Shown here piece by piece: positions 33,694 through 42,651 of a stretch of DNA of 64,000 nt. Both the position numbers and the translations under genes were made by a program. The stretch comes from an archaeon (lineage in GTDB: Archaea > Methanobacteriota_B > Thermococci > Methanofastidiosales > NM3): NCBI GenBank assembly GCA_004212155.1, contig RXIG01000028.1, positions 1 through 64,000 on the forward strand. The letters are read 5' to 3'. The notes beneath the pieces are model-generated. The model had not been told where the DNA came from. It did not search any database and saw only the letters and a program-made list of their open reading frames with translations. The first letter of the stretch is position 1. Each line of letters opens with the position of its first letter.

Positions 33694-34623
33694 CTACAAT
33701 TCCTGCATGACGCCTGCATAGATGAACGGAAGAATGAGCGTAGCATCACCTTCGATGGTCACGTATGAGGCATCCTCCCTGACCTTGCCCCATGAGACCG
33801 CCTCCCTGACGCGTGCGCCAGAGAGCGAACCGTCCCATTCTGGTGCCGTTGTGACATATACGGCGTAGTCGAGGCCGCCCCTGAACTGATTCCACCATAT
33901 CGTGTGGTGCTTCGATATGCCGCCGCCTATCATGAGCGCACCTGTCTTTTCCGCCTCGAAAACGATGTCTGAGAGCAGCTTCTCGTCCTTGAGCACATCG
34001 ATAGTGAGGTCGTGGTCCTGCGCAAAGAAGAATATCTGGCTTCCCACAGACCCGTCAGTGATGCCGGGGATGATGACAGGTATCCTGTTGCGTGCTGCCC
34101 AGTAGATGATGCTGTTCTCGTCATCGAGCCGGTCACCGATCTCCCATATGAGTTCGTATGTCGAGAGGCGGCGCGTGCCGGCCTCATAGATCTCCTCGAG
34201 GATCGACATGAGCTTTGATTCCAGTATCTCCCCATAGCATTCGTTGGGTATGAAGATGTTGCCCAGCCTGTTGACGCCCTCCTGGTGGAGCTTCCTGTCA
34301 TCGGCCTCCCAGGAGCCGTGGTAGTAGTCCCTCCATATTCGTGCGAGGTCATGGTCGAGGGTGCCACAGGTGGTGATCACGGCGTCGAACTGTTTGTTTT
34401 TCACCATGTCCCGTATGATGCCGCGCGTGCCTGTAGCGATGATGCATGCTGGAAACGAGAGGAAGTTCGTGCATTTCTCCTCGAACATCTTCCTCAGTAT
34501 GGTCACACCCATGGAGAACTTCTGTGCAGTGAATCCCCCGCTCTCAAACATCTGTTCGGACAAGTTCGCAAACGATGTGGCGGGCGTGATAGAGATGTCT
34601 TTTACTGGTTTATCAAGGTTCAT
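33694..34623 (-). CDS. dys: Deoxyhypusine synthase
   Basis: 309 residues. The NAD-binding Rossmann fold enzyme transfers the aminobutyl group of spermidine to a lysine of aIF5A. The catalytic lysine lies in GGGISKHHTIWWN; ITTCGTLDHDLAR and TTAPEWDGSLSGARVREAVSWGK are also conserved. The ATG at 34623 has a GGTGATT site; 19 upstream in-frame codons are AT-rich and non-conserved. Confidence 0.95.
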   Translation of the reverse strand: MNLDKPVKDISITPATSFANLSEQMFESGGFTAQKFSMGVTILRKMFEEKCTNFLSFPACIIATGTRGIIRDMVKNKQFDAVITTCGTLDHDLARIWRDYYHGSWEADDRKLHQEGVNRLGNIFIPNECYGEILESKLMSILEEIYEAGTRRLSTYELIWEIGDRLDDENSIIYWAARNRIPVIIPGITDGSVGSQIFFFAQDHDLTIDVLKDEKLLSDIVFEAEKTGALMIGGGISKHHTIWWNQFRGGLDYAVYVTTAPEWDGSLSGARVREAVSWGKVREDASYVTIEGDATLILPFIYAGVMQEL

Positions 34624-34732
34624 GGAATCACCCCTTGGTGCTCCTATTATATTTATCTTATAAACATAGTGGTAGGCCACTTTACTGCCACTCTCTCACA
34701 ATCGTTATATTCGCCCTTATCCACGCTCTTTC

Positions 34733-34891
34733 ATGGACGTGGACCACTGTCCGTTTTGCGGCGGGCTGTTGCTTGGCGGTTATTCCTCTTTGCACGACCG
34801 GCTCGTTTTATCTGTACGGTGCCCATACTGCGGGCATGCTGAGAGATATGTCGTTGCCACGCAGCGGTTCTCGCTCCTTGTCAACGATTGA
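34733..34891 (+). CDS. Small double zinc-ribbon protein
   Basis: 52 residues with two zinc knuckles of the CPxCG type, CPFCGG at 6-11 and CPYCGH at 30-35, and a basic linker between them (DRLVLSVR). The motifs form one zinc ribbon. Archaeal small CPxCG proteins are plentiful and mostly uncharacterised. The stop overlaps the convergent rhomboid gene by 11 nt. Promoter evidence is weak (GTTATATTCG upstream), so expression is unproven. Confidence 0.65.
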   Translation: MDVDHCPFCGGLLLGGYSSLHDRLVLSVRCPYCGHAERYVVATQRFSLLVND

Positions 34892-35579
34892 AATAGATCT
34901 GGTCCCAGTCCTCGATGCGACGTTTTCGTGATAGATAGTCCCTTCTTGTAAACAACTTCACTAGGAAAAACCCGGCCACGAATCCGCCGATGTGTGCAAA
35001 ATACGCCACACCGCCGCTTGCCTGGGTCGCCAGGGAGCCTATGCCTGAAAAGAATTGGAGCAGTATCCAGAACCCCAAGACGATGACCGCCGGGATCCTG
35101 ATGATGAGGAAAAGCGCCCATGTCACCACGTTTGCCCTCGGGAAGTTGACGACATATGCACCCAGTATGCCGGCGATGGCGCCGGATGCGCCAAGCATTG
35201 GGATCGTCGAGGACGTGTCTATGAATATTTGTGTATAGCTTGCCACGACGCCGCAGATGAGATAGAACAGCAGGAATCGCTTGTGCCCCATCGAATCCTC
35301 GACGTTGTTCCCGAATATGTAGAGGTAGAGCATGTTGCCCCCAAAGTGCAGGACCCCATGGTGCATGAACTGCGATGTGATCAACGTGTAGAGGCGGTCG
35401 CCGTTCCACACAAATCTCGGAACAACGGCCCAGTCGTAGTAGAACTGCGAGAGCTGGTACTGACCCCCCGTGTACTCGATGAGGTTGAGAAGGAGGAACA
35501 CCAATGCATTAGCGCCTATAAGCGCATAGGTGACATATGGTGTCTCGTACGTTGGATTCTCATCATAGAGCGGGAGCAT
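34881..35579 (-). CDS. Rhomboid family intramembrane serine protease
   Basis: 232 residues with six or so membrane segments. The catalytic Ser is in GASGAIAGILGAY and the His in AHIGGFVAGFF; HFGGNMLYLYIFG forms the conserved oxyanion segment. It cleaves membrane helices of unknown substrates. A basic tail (RRDYLSRKRR) is predicted to be cytoplasmic. Confidence 0.93.
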   Translation of the reverse strand: MLPLYDENPTYETPYVTYALIGANALVFLLLNLIEYTGGQYQLSQFYYDWAVVPRFVWNGDRLYTLITSQFMHHGVLHFGGNMLYLYIFGNNVEDSMGHKRFLLFYLICGVVASYTQIFIDTSSTIPMLGASGAIAGILGAYVVNFPRANVVTWALFLIIRIPAVIVLGFWILLQFFSGIGSLATQASGGVAYFAHIGGFVAGFFLVKLFTRRDYLSRKRRIEDWDQIYFNR

Positions 35580-35624
35580 TATACAACGTAGGAGAGAGAT
35601 ACTATAAAGTCTTTACTCTATGGA

Positions 35625-36377
35625 TCAGCACTGCACAGTGGCGAAAATACGCTCTATGAGCGCGACGGCAGAATACCCTGCGATAAGCGATGTTGCCTTG
35701 TTGGGCGACGGAGCATTATCAAACTCCATCGTGATTGTCCCTGTTTCACCCATTACCCTTACAGTGTGTATGTTGTGTGATACCAAGGGGTCTGCTATGA
35801 TGCGCACGCGCACCTTCTCGTCACCTGCCATCACAGCGAGCGTGACGGCGACGTTGATGTTGCGGGGAAATCGTTCTATTGCTTCTGCCGGCGTGCCTTC
35901 GAAGATGACCGTGGCCTCATCAGCCTCCACGCCAAGCGACTGGGGCGGTTTTCTTGTCTCAAGGACCACCATCTCGAGCTTGCCCACCCGCGCGGACGAT
36001 ATGGCATCGAGTCCTCCTATGGCGCCAGACGGGATGTAGATGTGTACGCCGGAAGCGCTCGCGTCCTCAATGAGGCATTTCCTGAACTCAGCGTCGGCCA
36101 GCCCGCCGACGCTCATGACCATGAGGTCCTTCCCTGCCCTGACGACATCGCGCGCGTGCTGCTGCACGGCCTTGGGAGAGGCAGCCTCCACTATGAGCGG
36201 CGCATCGGATGACAACAATTCCTCAAAGGAGGTGCAAGGTCTGGCACCGACACCCCGGGCGAAATCACGGGCTCGTTCCTGGTCCAGGTCATATACGGCG
36301 TCGATCTCGATCGATGTGCCTTTTTCTGCGATAATGGTGGCGATATTGCCACATCCGATAAGGGCGATACGTGCCAT
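35625..36377 (-). CDS. nadX: L-aspartate dehydrogenase
   Basis: 250 residues. Rossmann start RIALIGCGNIATII, then VEAASPKAVQQHARDV, MSVGGLADAEF, YIPSGAIGGLDAI (with the catalytic region) and FPRNINVAVTLA. The enzyme oxidises aspartate to iminoaspartate, the first step of NAD synthesis in many archaea. No nadA or nadC is next to it. An AAGTGAT site supports the ATG at 36377 or the one at 36383. Confidence 0.94.
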   Translation of the reverse strand: MARIALIGCGNIATIIAEKGTSIEIDAVYDLDQERARDFARGVGARPCTSFEELLSSDAPLIVEAASPKAVQQHARDVVRAGKDLMVMSVGGLADAEFRKCLIEDASASGVHIYIPSGAIGGLDAISSARVGKLEMVVLETRKPPQSLGVEADEATVIFEGTPAEAIERFPRNINVAVTLAVMAGDEKVRVRIIADPLVSHNIHTVRVMGETGTITMEFDNAPSPNKATSLIAGYSAVALIERIFATVQC

Positions 36378-36478
36378 TTGCATCACTTCTGTGTAGTATG
36401 GCTTGCAGGGGCTTATATATACTTTCTCTTTGAGAATATCAGGCCTATGTGGATGCTGCGCCTTCTTTACCAAAAACC

Positions 36479-36486
36479 TTTTAAAC
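36479..36486 (+). promoter_or_regulatory. TATA box of the L41e gene
   Basis: TTTTAAAC preceded by a purine-rich CAAAAACC (BRE-like). It would start a transcript near 36508-36510, giving a leader of about 50 nt that contains the inverted repeat described for 36513-36539. Confidence 0.45.
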
Positions 36487-36512
36487 AACTCTCATATAGA
36501 GAAGTAAGTCAT

Positions 36513-36539
36513 TTTTACCGATTTCATATTTGGGTAAAA
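36513..36539 (+). promoter_or_regulatory. Inverted repeat in the L41e leader
   Basis: TTTTACC at 36513-36519 pairs with GGTAAAA at 36533-36539 across 13 nt. The 9-nt element TTTGGGTAA found here at 36529 recurs at 36557, where it spans the TTG start codon. The TTTACC arm could therefore pair with either copy, a possible translation switch. This is inference from sequence only. Confidence 0.35.
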
Positions 36540-36557
36540 TATGTATAAGGTGATATT

Positions 36558-36662
36558 TTGGGTAAGAAACCGAGGAAATGGAAGAAAAAAGGAAAAATGA
36601 GGTGGAAACACCTCAAAAAGAGAATGAGAAGAAAAAAGCGTAAAGCTAAGATGAGAAAATAA
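36558..36662 (+). CDS. rpl41e: Ribosomal protein L41e
   Basis: 34 residues from a TTG start, more than 60% Lys plus Arg. The segment KMRWKHLKKRMRRKKRKAKM matches the single basic helix of L41e (eukaryotic form about 25 residues), which bridges the two ribosomal subunits. An AAGGTGAT ribosome site precedes the TTG by four bases. An in-frame ATG at 36597 would give a 21-residue version beginning MRWKHLKKR, closer to the eukaryotic length. The gene is easily missed because of size. Confidence 0.8.
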   Translation: MGKKPRKWKKKGKMRWKHLKKRMRRKKRKAKMRK

Positions 36663-36815
36663 ATCGTCATCCTTTCTCTTTCATCGTGGATGCATCGGTG
36701 CATTCACCTCATCTCTTTTATTCTCTCATCATGTTCATCATCACTTCTTTTATACTTCAACGTACGATGAAGTTAAACACTACGATTTAAATATTAGGAA
36801 TGCTTACATAGTACC

Positions 36816-38942
36816 ATGAGAAACGTGATCTTTGCGTTCATGCTGCTGTGTTCGTTGCTATTGGCAGGATGCATATCCTCCGATACACCTTCCGGCGATG
36901 TGGGGCCGCTTGAGATCTCAGCCAGGGAAGACCCGGGATTCTCATCGTATGAGCCTGTCGATGTGTCATATGATCCCGACACCGAGCCATACGACTTCGA
37001 CCCCGTAAATGCTGATATCTTTTCCTTGTCCCCCGAGCAGGCGTCATTTCTTCAAGCCAACGGATTCGTCTGCCTACCGTCCTCCTCGGATGTGCTGTTC
37101 CACGAATATTACCAGTCCTTGGCGCGCCGGGACATCCCCATCTTTGTGACGACTGATTCGGTCCTGCATTCGTATCATATCCTGTTCGATTACTCCTTGC
37201 GTCTGATGGAGCAAGACGTGTTTTACGACGATATCATCACGCTTACCGCAGATATGCAGGACACCATGCTGTCGTTCCATGACCAAAGCGAGGGACCGAC
37301 AAAGGATGCGGCCCGTTTGGCGCTTGGATTCTTTACCGTGGCACTGCAGCAACTGGATCCCTCATCAGACATCCCTGACGCTGTCAGGGACGACGTCAAC
37401 GCAGAGCTCGCGCTAATAGACGCTGCCGATGGCATTGCATACTCACCTCTTTTCGGCTATCGTGAGGACTACTCGCAGTATGTGCCACGTGGCCACTACA
37501 CCCGAACGGAGCACCTTGGCGATTATTTCAGGGCGATGATGTGGTATGGGCGCATGCCCATGCGTTTGAAGGACGCTACCGAGACACGTGCCGCCATACT
37601 CACCGTGCTTGCCATGGAGCAGCTCTCGAAGGGCGAGGGAAGCGCCTATGCCGTCTGGGATGCGATATACCAGACCACTTCGTTTTACGTTGGGCAGGCA
37701 GACGATCCCACGCTCTACGATTATGCGCCACTCATAGAGGATGTATATGGCGACACGGTGGAGCTGGACGCGCTCAACGACGAAGCAGTGCTTTCATCCT
37801 TCAGGGAGCTTGCAGCAACACAGCTTCCCGACCCGCGCATCAACTCAAGTGTCCTGACCGATAAACAGGACCTTACCGATGATACGAAGGGTCTCCGATA
37901 CATGGGGCAGCGTTTCATCATCGATTCGTACGTTTTCTCCGAGCTTGTCTACGACAACGTGACGGCATACACTGGCGACGGTGATCCCATGCCCTTCACG
38001 GCCGTGCCAAGCGCTGCAGGCTACATACGCGGCTTTCCGCGCGGCCTGGACGCAATGAGCGTGTTCGGGAACGAACAGGCGACCACGATCCTTGCAGACG
38101 AGGGCGACACCGACTATCTGAATTATGACACACAGTGGGAAAAGTTGCGTGAGGAGGTCGATGCCTATACGATAGACGACTGGACAGCAACGCTCTACAA
38201 TGCCTGGCTGTACTGCCTTGAGGCATACTCATCCCCGAACGGCGAGGGATATCCCTCGTTCATGCAAAGCGACGCATGGGAGAAAAAGGAGCTCTACACC
38301 GCACTAGGCTCATGGACCCAACTTCGTCACGATACCATCCTCTACGCCAAGCAGTCCTATACGTTCGAGGCGACGTCGGCACCCGTCGTTTCACGGCAGG
38401 GATACGTCGAACCCAACATCGACGTATACGCACGACTTCTCTCGCTGACACGCATGACCCAGGAAGGACTGCGCGAGCGCGGACTACTTCTCGACGAGTT
38501 CGACCACAAGTTCGATGCGTTCGATACTCTTCTCGAGGAGTTGATCGATATATCGAAAAAGGAACTGGAGGGCATGCCGCTAAGCGAGCAAGAGCGTCTC
38601 TTTATCGACAACTTCGGCGACCATCTCGAGCATGTGTCGACCTTTTCAGAATCGATTGGCCAGAAGGTGTCAACGGAGGCTGACGACTCGGTCGCGCTCG
38701 TAGCAGATGTGCATACGGACGTCAACACGCAACGAGTCCTCGAGGAGGGCGTAGGATATCCGTTCTCACTTCTCGTTGTCGTGGAAGTAGAGGGAACGAC
38801 CTACATCACACAGGGTCCCATGTTTTCATATTACGAGTTCAAGCATCCGCTCTCGGATCGCCTCACTGACGAGAAGTGGCAGTCGATGCTGAGCTCACAT
38901 GATACACCGGAACTTCCCGCGTGGGCGGATTTCATCCGTTGA
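36816..38942 (+). CDS. DUF3160 lipoprotein
   Basis: 708 residues. A lipoprotein signal (LLCSLLLAGC) is followed by a long, mostly helical DUF3160 domain: FLQANGFVCLPSSSDVLFHEYY, PIFVTTDSVLHSYHILFDYSL and ERLFIDNFGDHLEH. DUF3160 proteins occur in bacteria and some archaea, outside the membrane, without known function. A TTTAAATA box about 25 nt before the ATG suggests a leaderless transcript. Its stop overlaps valS by 11 nt. Confidence 0.88.
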   Translation: MRNVIFAFMLLCSLLLAGCISSDTPSGDVGPLEISAREDPGFSSYEPVDVSYDPDTEPYDFDPVNADIFSLSPEQASFLQANGFVCLPSSSDVLFHEYYQSLARRDIPIFVTTDSVLHSYHILFDYSLRLMEQDVFYDDIITLTADMQDTMLSFHDQSEGPTKDAARLALGFFTVALQQLDPSSDIPDAVRDDVNAELALIDAADGIAYSPLFGYREDYSQYVPRGHYTRTEHLGDYFRAMMWYGRMPMRLKDATETRAAILTVLAMEQLSKGEGSAYAVWDAIYQTTSFYVGQADDPTLYDYAPLIEDVYGDTVELDALNDEAVLSSFRELAATQLPDPRINSSVLTDKQDLTDDTKGLRYMGQRFIIDSYVFSELVYDNVTAYTGDGDPMPFTAVPSAAGYIRGFPRGLDAMSVFGNEQATTILADEGDTDYLNYDTQWEKLREEVDAYTIDDWTATLYNAWLYCLEAYSSPNGEGYPSFMQSDAWEKKELYTALGSWTQLRHDTILYAKQSYTFEATSAPVVSRQGYVEPNIDVYARLLSLTRMTQEGLRERGLLLDEFDHKFDAFDTLLEELIDISKKELEGMPLSEQERLFIDNFGDHLEHVSTFSESIGQKVSTEADDSVALVADVHTDVNTQRVLEEGVGYPFSLLVVVEVEGTTYITQGPMFSYYEFKHPLSDRLTDEKWQSMLSSHDTPELPAWADFIR

Positions 38943-41544
38943 TCTCTATGATGAACTGTGGATGCTCGATGAGCTCCACCTTCTTCCCTTTTTGTTCAAA
39001 GGCCCGTTCCACTTTCGAGATGTACTCCTTTTTGAGGGTGTATCCCTTCTCCTCGATGGCGCCTTCCTCGATGAGCCTCGCAGCGACCTTCGGGTCCTCG
39101 AGAAGTATTGCGACCTTTTTCGTATCCTTTCCGAACGTGGGCCCTATGAGCGCGAAGTTGGGCGTTGCCGAGATGATGACCTCCTCCACGTCGGGCTGGC
39201 CTGAAGAGATGGTGACCTCGCCGATGTTCATCGCACCCTCGATATCGTTTTTGAGCTCCCCTAGGTCCTCGTCGGTATAGATGACGACGGAGTCAAGCTC
39301 CTTGTTGAGGGGCAGTCCCGCATTGGACTTCCAACGACGTATCTCGCTCACGATGTCCTTGGCGAGCCTTCCCTTGCGAAGCGCTTCCTCGTCGTGTTCG
39401 GAGTGTGGCCATTCGCTCGTGTGGATGCTTCCATCGCCGATGAGCTGGGAGTAGACCTCCTCCGTGACATGGGCGAGTATCGGGGCTATGAGCTTGAGCG
39501 CTGATGCGTAGAGGCCTTTCACGAAGGCAGAGGGCAGCGTATCGTTGTAGAAGCGATACTTTATCATCTCAAGGTAGTTGTCGGCAAAGACGTGCCATAT
39601 GAATCGTTCCGCCTCCTTGAGCGCCACTGAGAACTGGTACTTGTTGACCGCATCCTCGACCTTTTCTATTGTAAGTGCGAGCTCGCTTGCGATCCAGCGG
39701 TCGATCATGGTCACCTCGCCTTTGGCGTCGGCGTTCTCCAGGAATCGGCCGATATTGTAGATCTTGTTGATGAATCGTTGGGAATGCGTGATCTCCTTCC
39801 ATGAGAATGCGCTATCCTCCCCCAGTCCGCGTGATGCGGAGAAGTAGCGCATCGGGTCCGAACCGTATTCCTCGAGGATCTCAAGCGGGTCTATCGTGTT
39901 GCCCCAGGAAGCATGCATCGACCTGCCATCGGGGGCAAGGATGTGACCGTCTATGAAGATGTCCCCCCACGGCTCATCGCCTGTGAGGAGCACGGTACGA
40001 AGCAGCGAGTAGAACGCCCACGTCCTGATGATGTCGTGGGCCTGGGTGCGTACCGTCATGGGGTAGAGTTTCTCGAACATAGCATCGTCACGGCACCAGA
40101 ATGAATTGTAAAGGGCTGATATGGATGAGTCCATCCAGGTGTCAAACACCTCTTTTGAACCAACGAGCTTTCCGCCGCACTCTGGACAGTACGCGACCGG
40201 AGGGTCGTCGTTGAGCGGATCAACGTAACACTGGTCGATGGTCGCTGGCACGATCTTGTTGCATTCCTGGCATTCCCATACAGGTATGGGTGTGGCGAAG
40301 TAGCGCTGTCGCGAGATCACCCAGTCCCAGGAAAGAGAATCGATCCACTGGTCGAGACGGACCTTCATCCATGCTGGGTACCAGTTGAGGCGTGCCGCAG
40401 CTTCCTTGATCTTCTTTTTGTATGGCATGACCTTGACGAACCACTGGTCCTTGACGAGGAACTCGACGGGCGTGTGGCATCTCCAGCATGTGCCGACACT
40501 TTGCGGAAGTGTCTCACGCTTGACGAGGAGGTCCTTGTCCTGCAGGTCCTGCACGATCTTGGCCCTGGCCTCTATCGTCTTCATGCCCTCGTACAGGGCA
40601 CACATCTCCGTCATCTTGCCTTCCTCGTCGATGGCCTTCTCGAAGTCCAGGTCGTGCTTGTATATCATCTCGAGGTCGTCCTTGTCGCCGATGGAACAGA
40701 TCATCACGATGCCGGTGCCGTAATCGGTCTTGACGCCCTCATCGGAGATGACGCGCACCTTGCGCTTGAATATGGGGGTCGTGAGGGTCTTTCCAACAAG
40801 TGATGCATAGCGCGGGTCCTTTGGATTGACAGCGACGACCTGGCATGTGGGGAGCAGTTCGGGGCGGGTCGTTGCCACGATGACGTAGTGCCCCTTGTGG
40901 TCTTGTTTGATCTCCTTGGTCTCATCGATGTTGTTTCCCTCGACATGGAACTTGACAAAGTTGAGCATGGTGTCCCTGTCGGCATATTCGATCTCGGCAT
41001 CTCCGAGCGCTGTCACGCAGCGGGTGCACCAGTTGACGGGGTGCATGCCCTTGTAGACCATGTCCTTTTCCAGCATCTTGAGAAACGAGATCTGTGTGAT
41101 GCGTCGGTAGTACTCGGCATCGGTCTGGTAGTATATCGAAGGGTCGAACGAGCACCCCAGCTCCTTGAACTGCGTTATCATCGTTGCGATGTTCTTGTTC
41201 GCGAACTCGCTGCACAGCGCGTTGAACTCCGAACGGGGTATGTTTTGCGGCGAGACCTTGTACTTCTTCTCAACGTTGACCTCGATGGGCATGCCGTTGA
41301 CGTCAAAGCACAGTGGCAAAAACACGTTGTATCCCATGAGCCGCCTATATCGGCCTATCATGTCGATATGCGTGTAATGGGTCGCATGTCCGATGTGAAG
41401 CCCTCCTGATGCGTAACGGGGAGGATTGTCTATAGAGAAGATCGGGCGATCGGACGTGTTGTCGAATCGAAAGGTCTTATCGTTCTCCCATTTGTCCTGC
41501 CACTTCTTTTCCACTGATTTGAGGTCATACGTTTTTGGCATCAT
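38932..41544 (-). CDS. valS: Valyl-tRNA synthetase
   Basis: About 870 residues. HIGH motif in GGLHIGHATHYTHID, archaeal ValRS blocks FDVNGMPIEVNVE, NWCTRCVTALGDAEIEY, the editing-domain TTRPELLPTC and GTGIVMICSIGDKDD, and VRTQAHDIIRTWAFYS. The KMSKS loop reads RSMHASWGNTIDP (about residue 540), so both lysines are replaced. Distinguished from IleRS by the NGMPIE and GDKDD blocks. The start is the ATG at 41544 behind a GTGAT site. Confidence 0.9.
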   Translation of the reverse strand: MMPKTYDLKSVEKKWQDKWENDKTFRFDNTSDRPIFSIDNPPRYASGGLHIGHATHYTHIDMIGRYRRLMGYNVFLPLCFDVNGMPIEVNVEKKYKVSPQNIPRSEFNALCSEFANKNIATMITQFKELGCSFDPSIYYQTDAEYYRRITQISFLKMLEKDMVYKGMHPVNWCTRCVTALGDAEIEYADRDTMLNFVKFHVEGNNIDETKEIKQDHKGHYVIVATTRPELLPTCQVVAVNPKDPRYASLVGKTLTTPIFKRKVRVISDEGVKTDYGTGIVMICSIGDKDDLEMIYKHDLDFEKAIDEEGKMTEMCALYEGMKTIEARAKIVQDLQDKDLLVKRETLPQSVGTCWRCHTPVEFLVKDQWFVKVMPYKKKIKEAAARLNWYPAWMKVRLDQWIDSLSWDWVISRQRYFATPIPVWECQECNKIVPATIDQCYVDPLNDDPPVAYCPECGGKLVGSKEVFDTWMDSSISALYNSFWCRDDAMFEKLYPMTVRTQAHDIIRTWAFYSLLRTVLLTGDEPWGDIFIDGHILAPDGRSMHASWGNTIDPLEILEEYGSDPMRYFSASRGLGEDSAFSWKEITHSQRFINKIYNIGRFLENADAKGEVTMIDRWIASELALTIEKVEDAVNKYQFSVALKEAERFIWHVFADNYLEMIKYRFYNDTLPSAFVKGLYASALKLIAPILAHVTEEVYSQLIGDGSIHTSEWPHSEHDEEALRKGRLAKDIVSEIRRWKSNAGLPLNKELDSVVIYTDEDLGELKNDIEGAMNIGEVTISSGQPDVEEVIISATPNFALIGPTFGKDTKKVAILLEDPKVAARLIEEGAIEEKGYTLKKEYISKVERAFEQKGKKVELIEHPQFIIEING

Positions 41545-41556
41545 GGCGATCACGTT

Positions 41557-42342
41557 CTACAAGCTTGTGGTGATAGCGTCACCTTCGATTATTAGTTTTT
41601 TGCCTTCATCTGCTACTATGGTACGTATTCCCGTACGTTCTTCTATGGCGCATCGTTCCTCCTCGACACCCTGAAGATGGAACTTCATCCCGATATGCGT
41701 GAGTACGAGCACCTCCGGCTTGACCTCGAGCGCGACCTTGACGGCATCAGTAGTCGTAAGATGATACGGGATGCGATGTTTTGCCGGCCGTGTGACGCAC
41801 ATGATGAGCACGCGTGCGTCGCTGTGCCATTTCACGAGATCGGGGAAGAACTGCGTGTCCGATGAGTACGATACTATCCCTTGCGAAGTGGTGAATCTGA
41901 ATCCTATCGTCGTGGGATCCGAGTGGATCGTTGGCGTAGCGCGTATGCTGACGTTCCCGACCGTTGTCTCATCACCTGCGGAAAGTGTCTCTATACGCTC
42001 AACGAAACGCTCATTGAAGTTGAATGGTGTCGAGCCACCGTCGGTACCACTGATAGCGCTCTCTGAACCGATCAACACGCCTCTTCGCTGTGTCGCTCCG
42101 TTCGTCATGGCCTCGATGAGGATGCTGCTGTCGTTCGTATGATCTATGTGGCAATGAGAGAGCAGTATGGCATCTAGCTCCCGCGGGTCCTCCTCCTGTT
42201 CCCATGACTTGAGGAGTGCGCCAGGTCCCGGATCCACGTGCATTTTCACATCATCCTTGAGAATGAATCCGCCCGTGCCTCTTTTTTGTGTAATGGTCAT
42301 GAAACGGCCACCGCCGCTTCCAAGAAATGTGAGCTCTACCAT
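41557..42342 (-). CDS. Metallo-beta-lactamase fold hydrolase
   Basis: About 261 residues. ELTFLGSGGGRF start, metal-binding SHCHIDHTND (HxHxDH), TIHSDPTTIGFRF and a late LTHIGMKFH. It belongs to the RNase Z/phosphodiesterase-like branch but lacks a clear tRNase Z exosite, so substrate is open. It follows valS by 12 bp in the upstream direction and the two could be co-transcribed. Confidence 0.88.
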   Translation of the reverse strand: MVELTFLGSGGGRFMTITQKRGTGGFILKDDVKMHVDPGPGALLKSWEQEEDPRELDAILLSHCHIDHTNDSSILIEAMTNGATQRRGVLIGSESAISGTDGGSTPFNFNERFVERIETLSAGDETTVGNVSIRATPTIHSDPTTIGFRFTTSQGIVSYSSDTQFFPDLVKWHSDARVLIMCVTRPAKHRIPYHLTTTDAVKVALEVKPEVLVLTHIGMKFHLQGVEEERCAIEERTGIRTIVADEGKKLIIEGDAITTSL

Positions 42343-42355
42343 TCTAACCACGATA

Positions 42356-42568
42356 CCCTACATCAAAATAAGGGTGTTTATAAGGCTTTTGTAGAATCGG
42401 GTTTTGAGAATAGCGTCAGTAGCATCTGTCAATGGCGCCCAAGGGCGTTAATCCCAAGCGGTTCTCCGGTGACAGGGACTGTGAAATGTTTTATGCACAA
42501 ACAGGGTTGGCAATTATTCCCAAACAGAAAATTTTAAAAAGACTTAGGGAAAGTCTTTTCCCACGCAG
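42356..42568. other. Intergenic region upstream of tRNA-Ile
   Basis: 213 bp without a supported gene. It contains the minus-strand promoter of the metallo-hydrolase (a TTATAAAC box near 42373-42381 when read on that strand), the AAAATTTTAAAAAG promoter of tRNA-Ile near 42528-42541, and two competing small hairpins just before the tRNA. Nothing else recognised. Confidence 0.5.
42541..42562 (+). promoter_or_regulatory. Competing hairpins in the tRNA-Ile leader
   Basis: GACTT/AAGTC (42541-42545 with 42551-42555) and GGGAAA/TTTCCC (42547-42552 with 42557-42562, loop GTCT) share bases and exclude each other. They end seven bases before the mature tRNA 5' end and could affect leader processing. 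Confidence 0.35.
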
Positions 42569-42643
42569 GGGCCCGTGGCTTAGCTTGGTTAGAGCGTCCG
42601 GCTGATAACCGGGAGGTCTCGAGTTCAAATCTCGGCGGGCCCA
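42569..42643 (+). tRNA. tRNA-Ile (GAT anticodon)
   Basis: A 75-nt cloverleaf. Acceptor GGGCCCG/CGGGCCC, discriminator A, anticodon loop CTGATAA giving GAT, T loop TTCAAAT. No intron, no encoded CCA. An AT-rich promoter element lies about 28-40 nt upstream. Confidence 0.97.
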
Positions 42644-42651
42644 CTTCGTGT

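Noticed and set aside
40888..41409. 173-codon frame antisense to valS
   Set aside because: Long antisense frames are common in this codon usage; no start signal or family resemblance.
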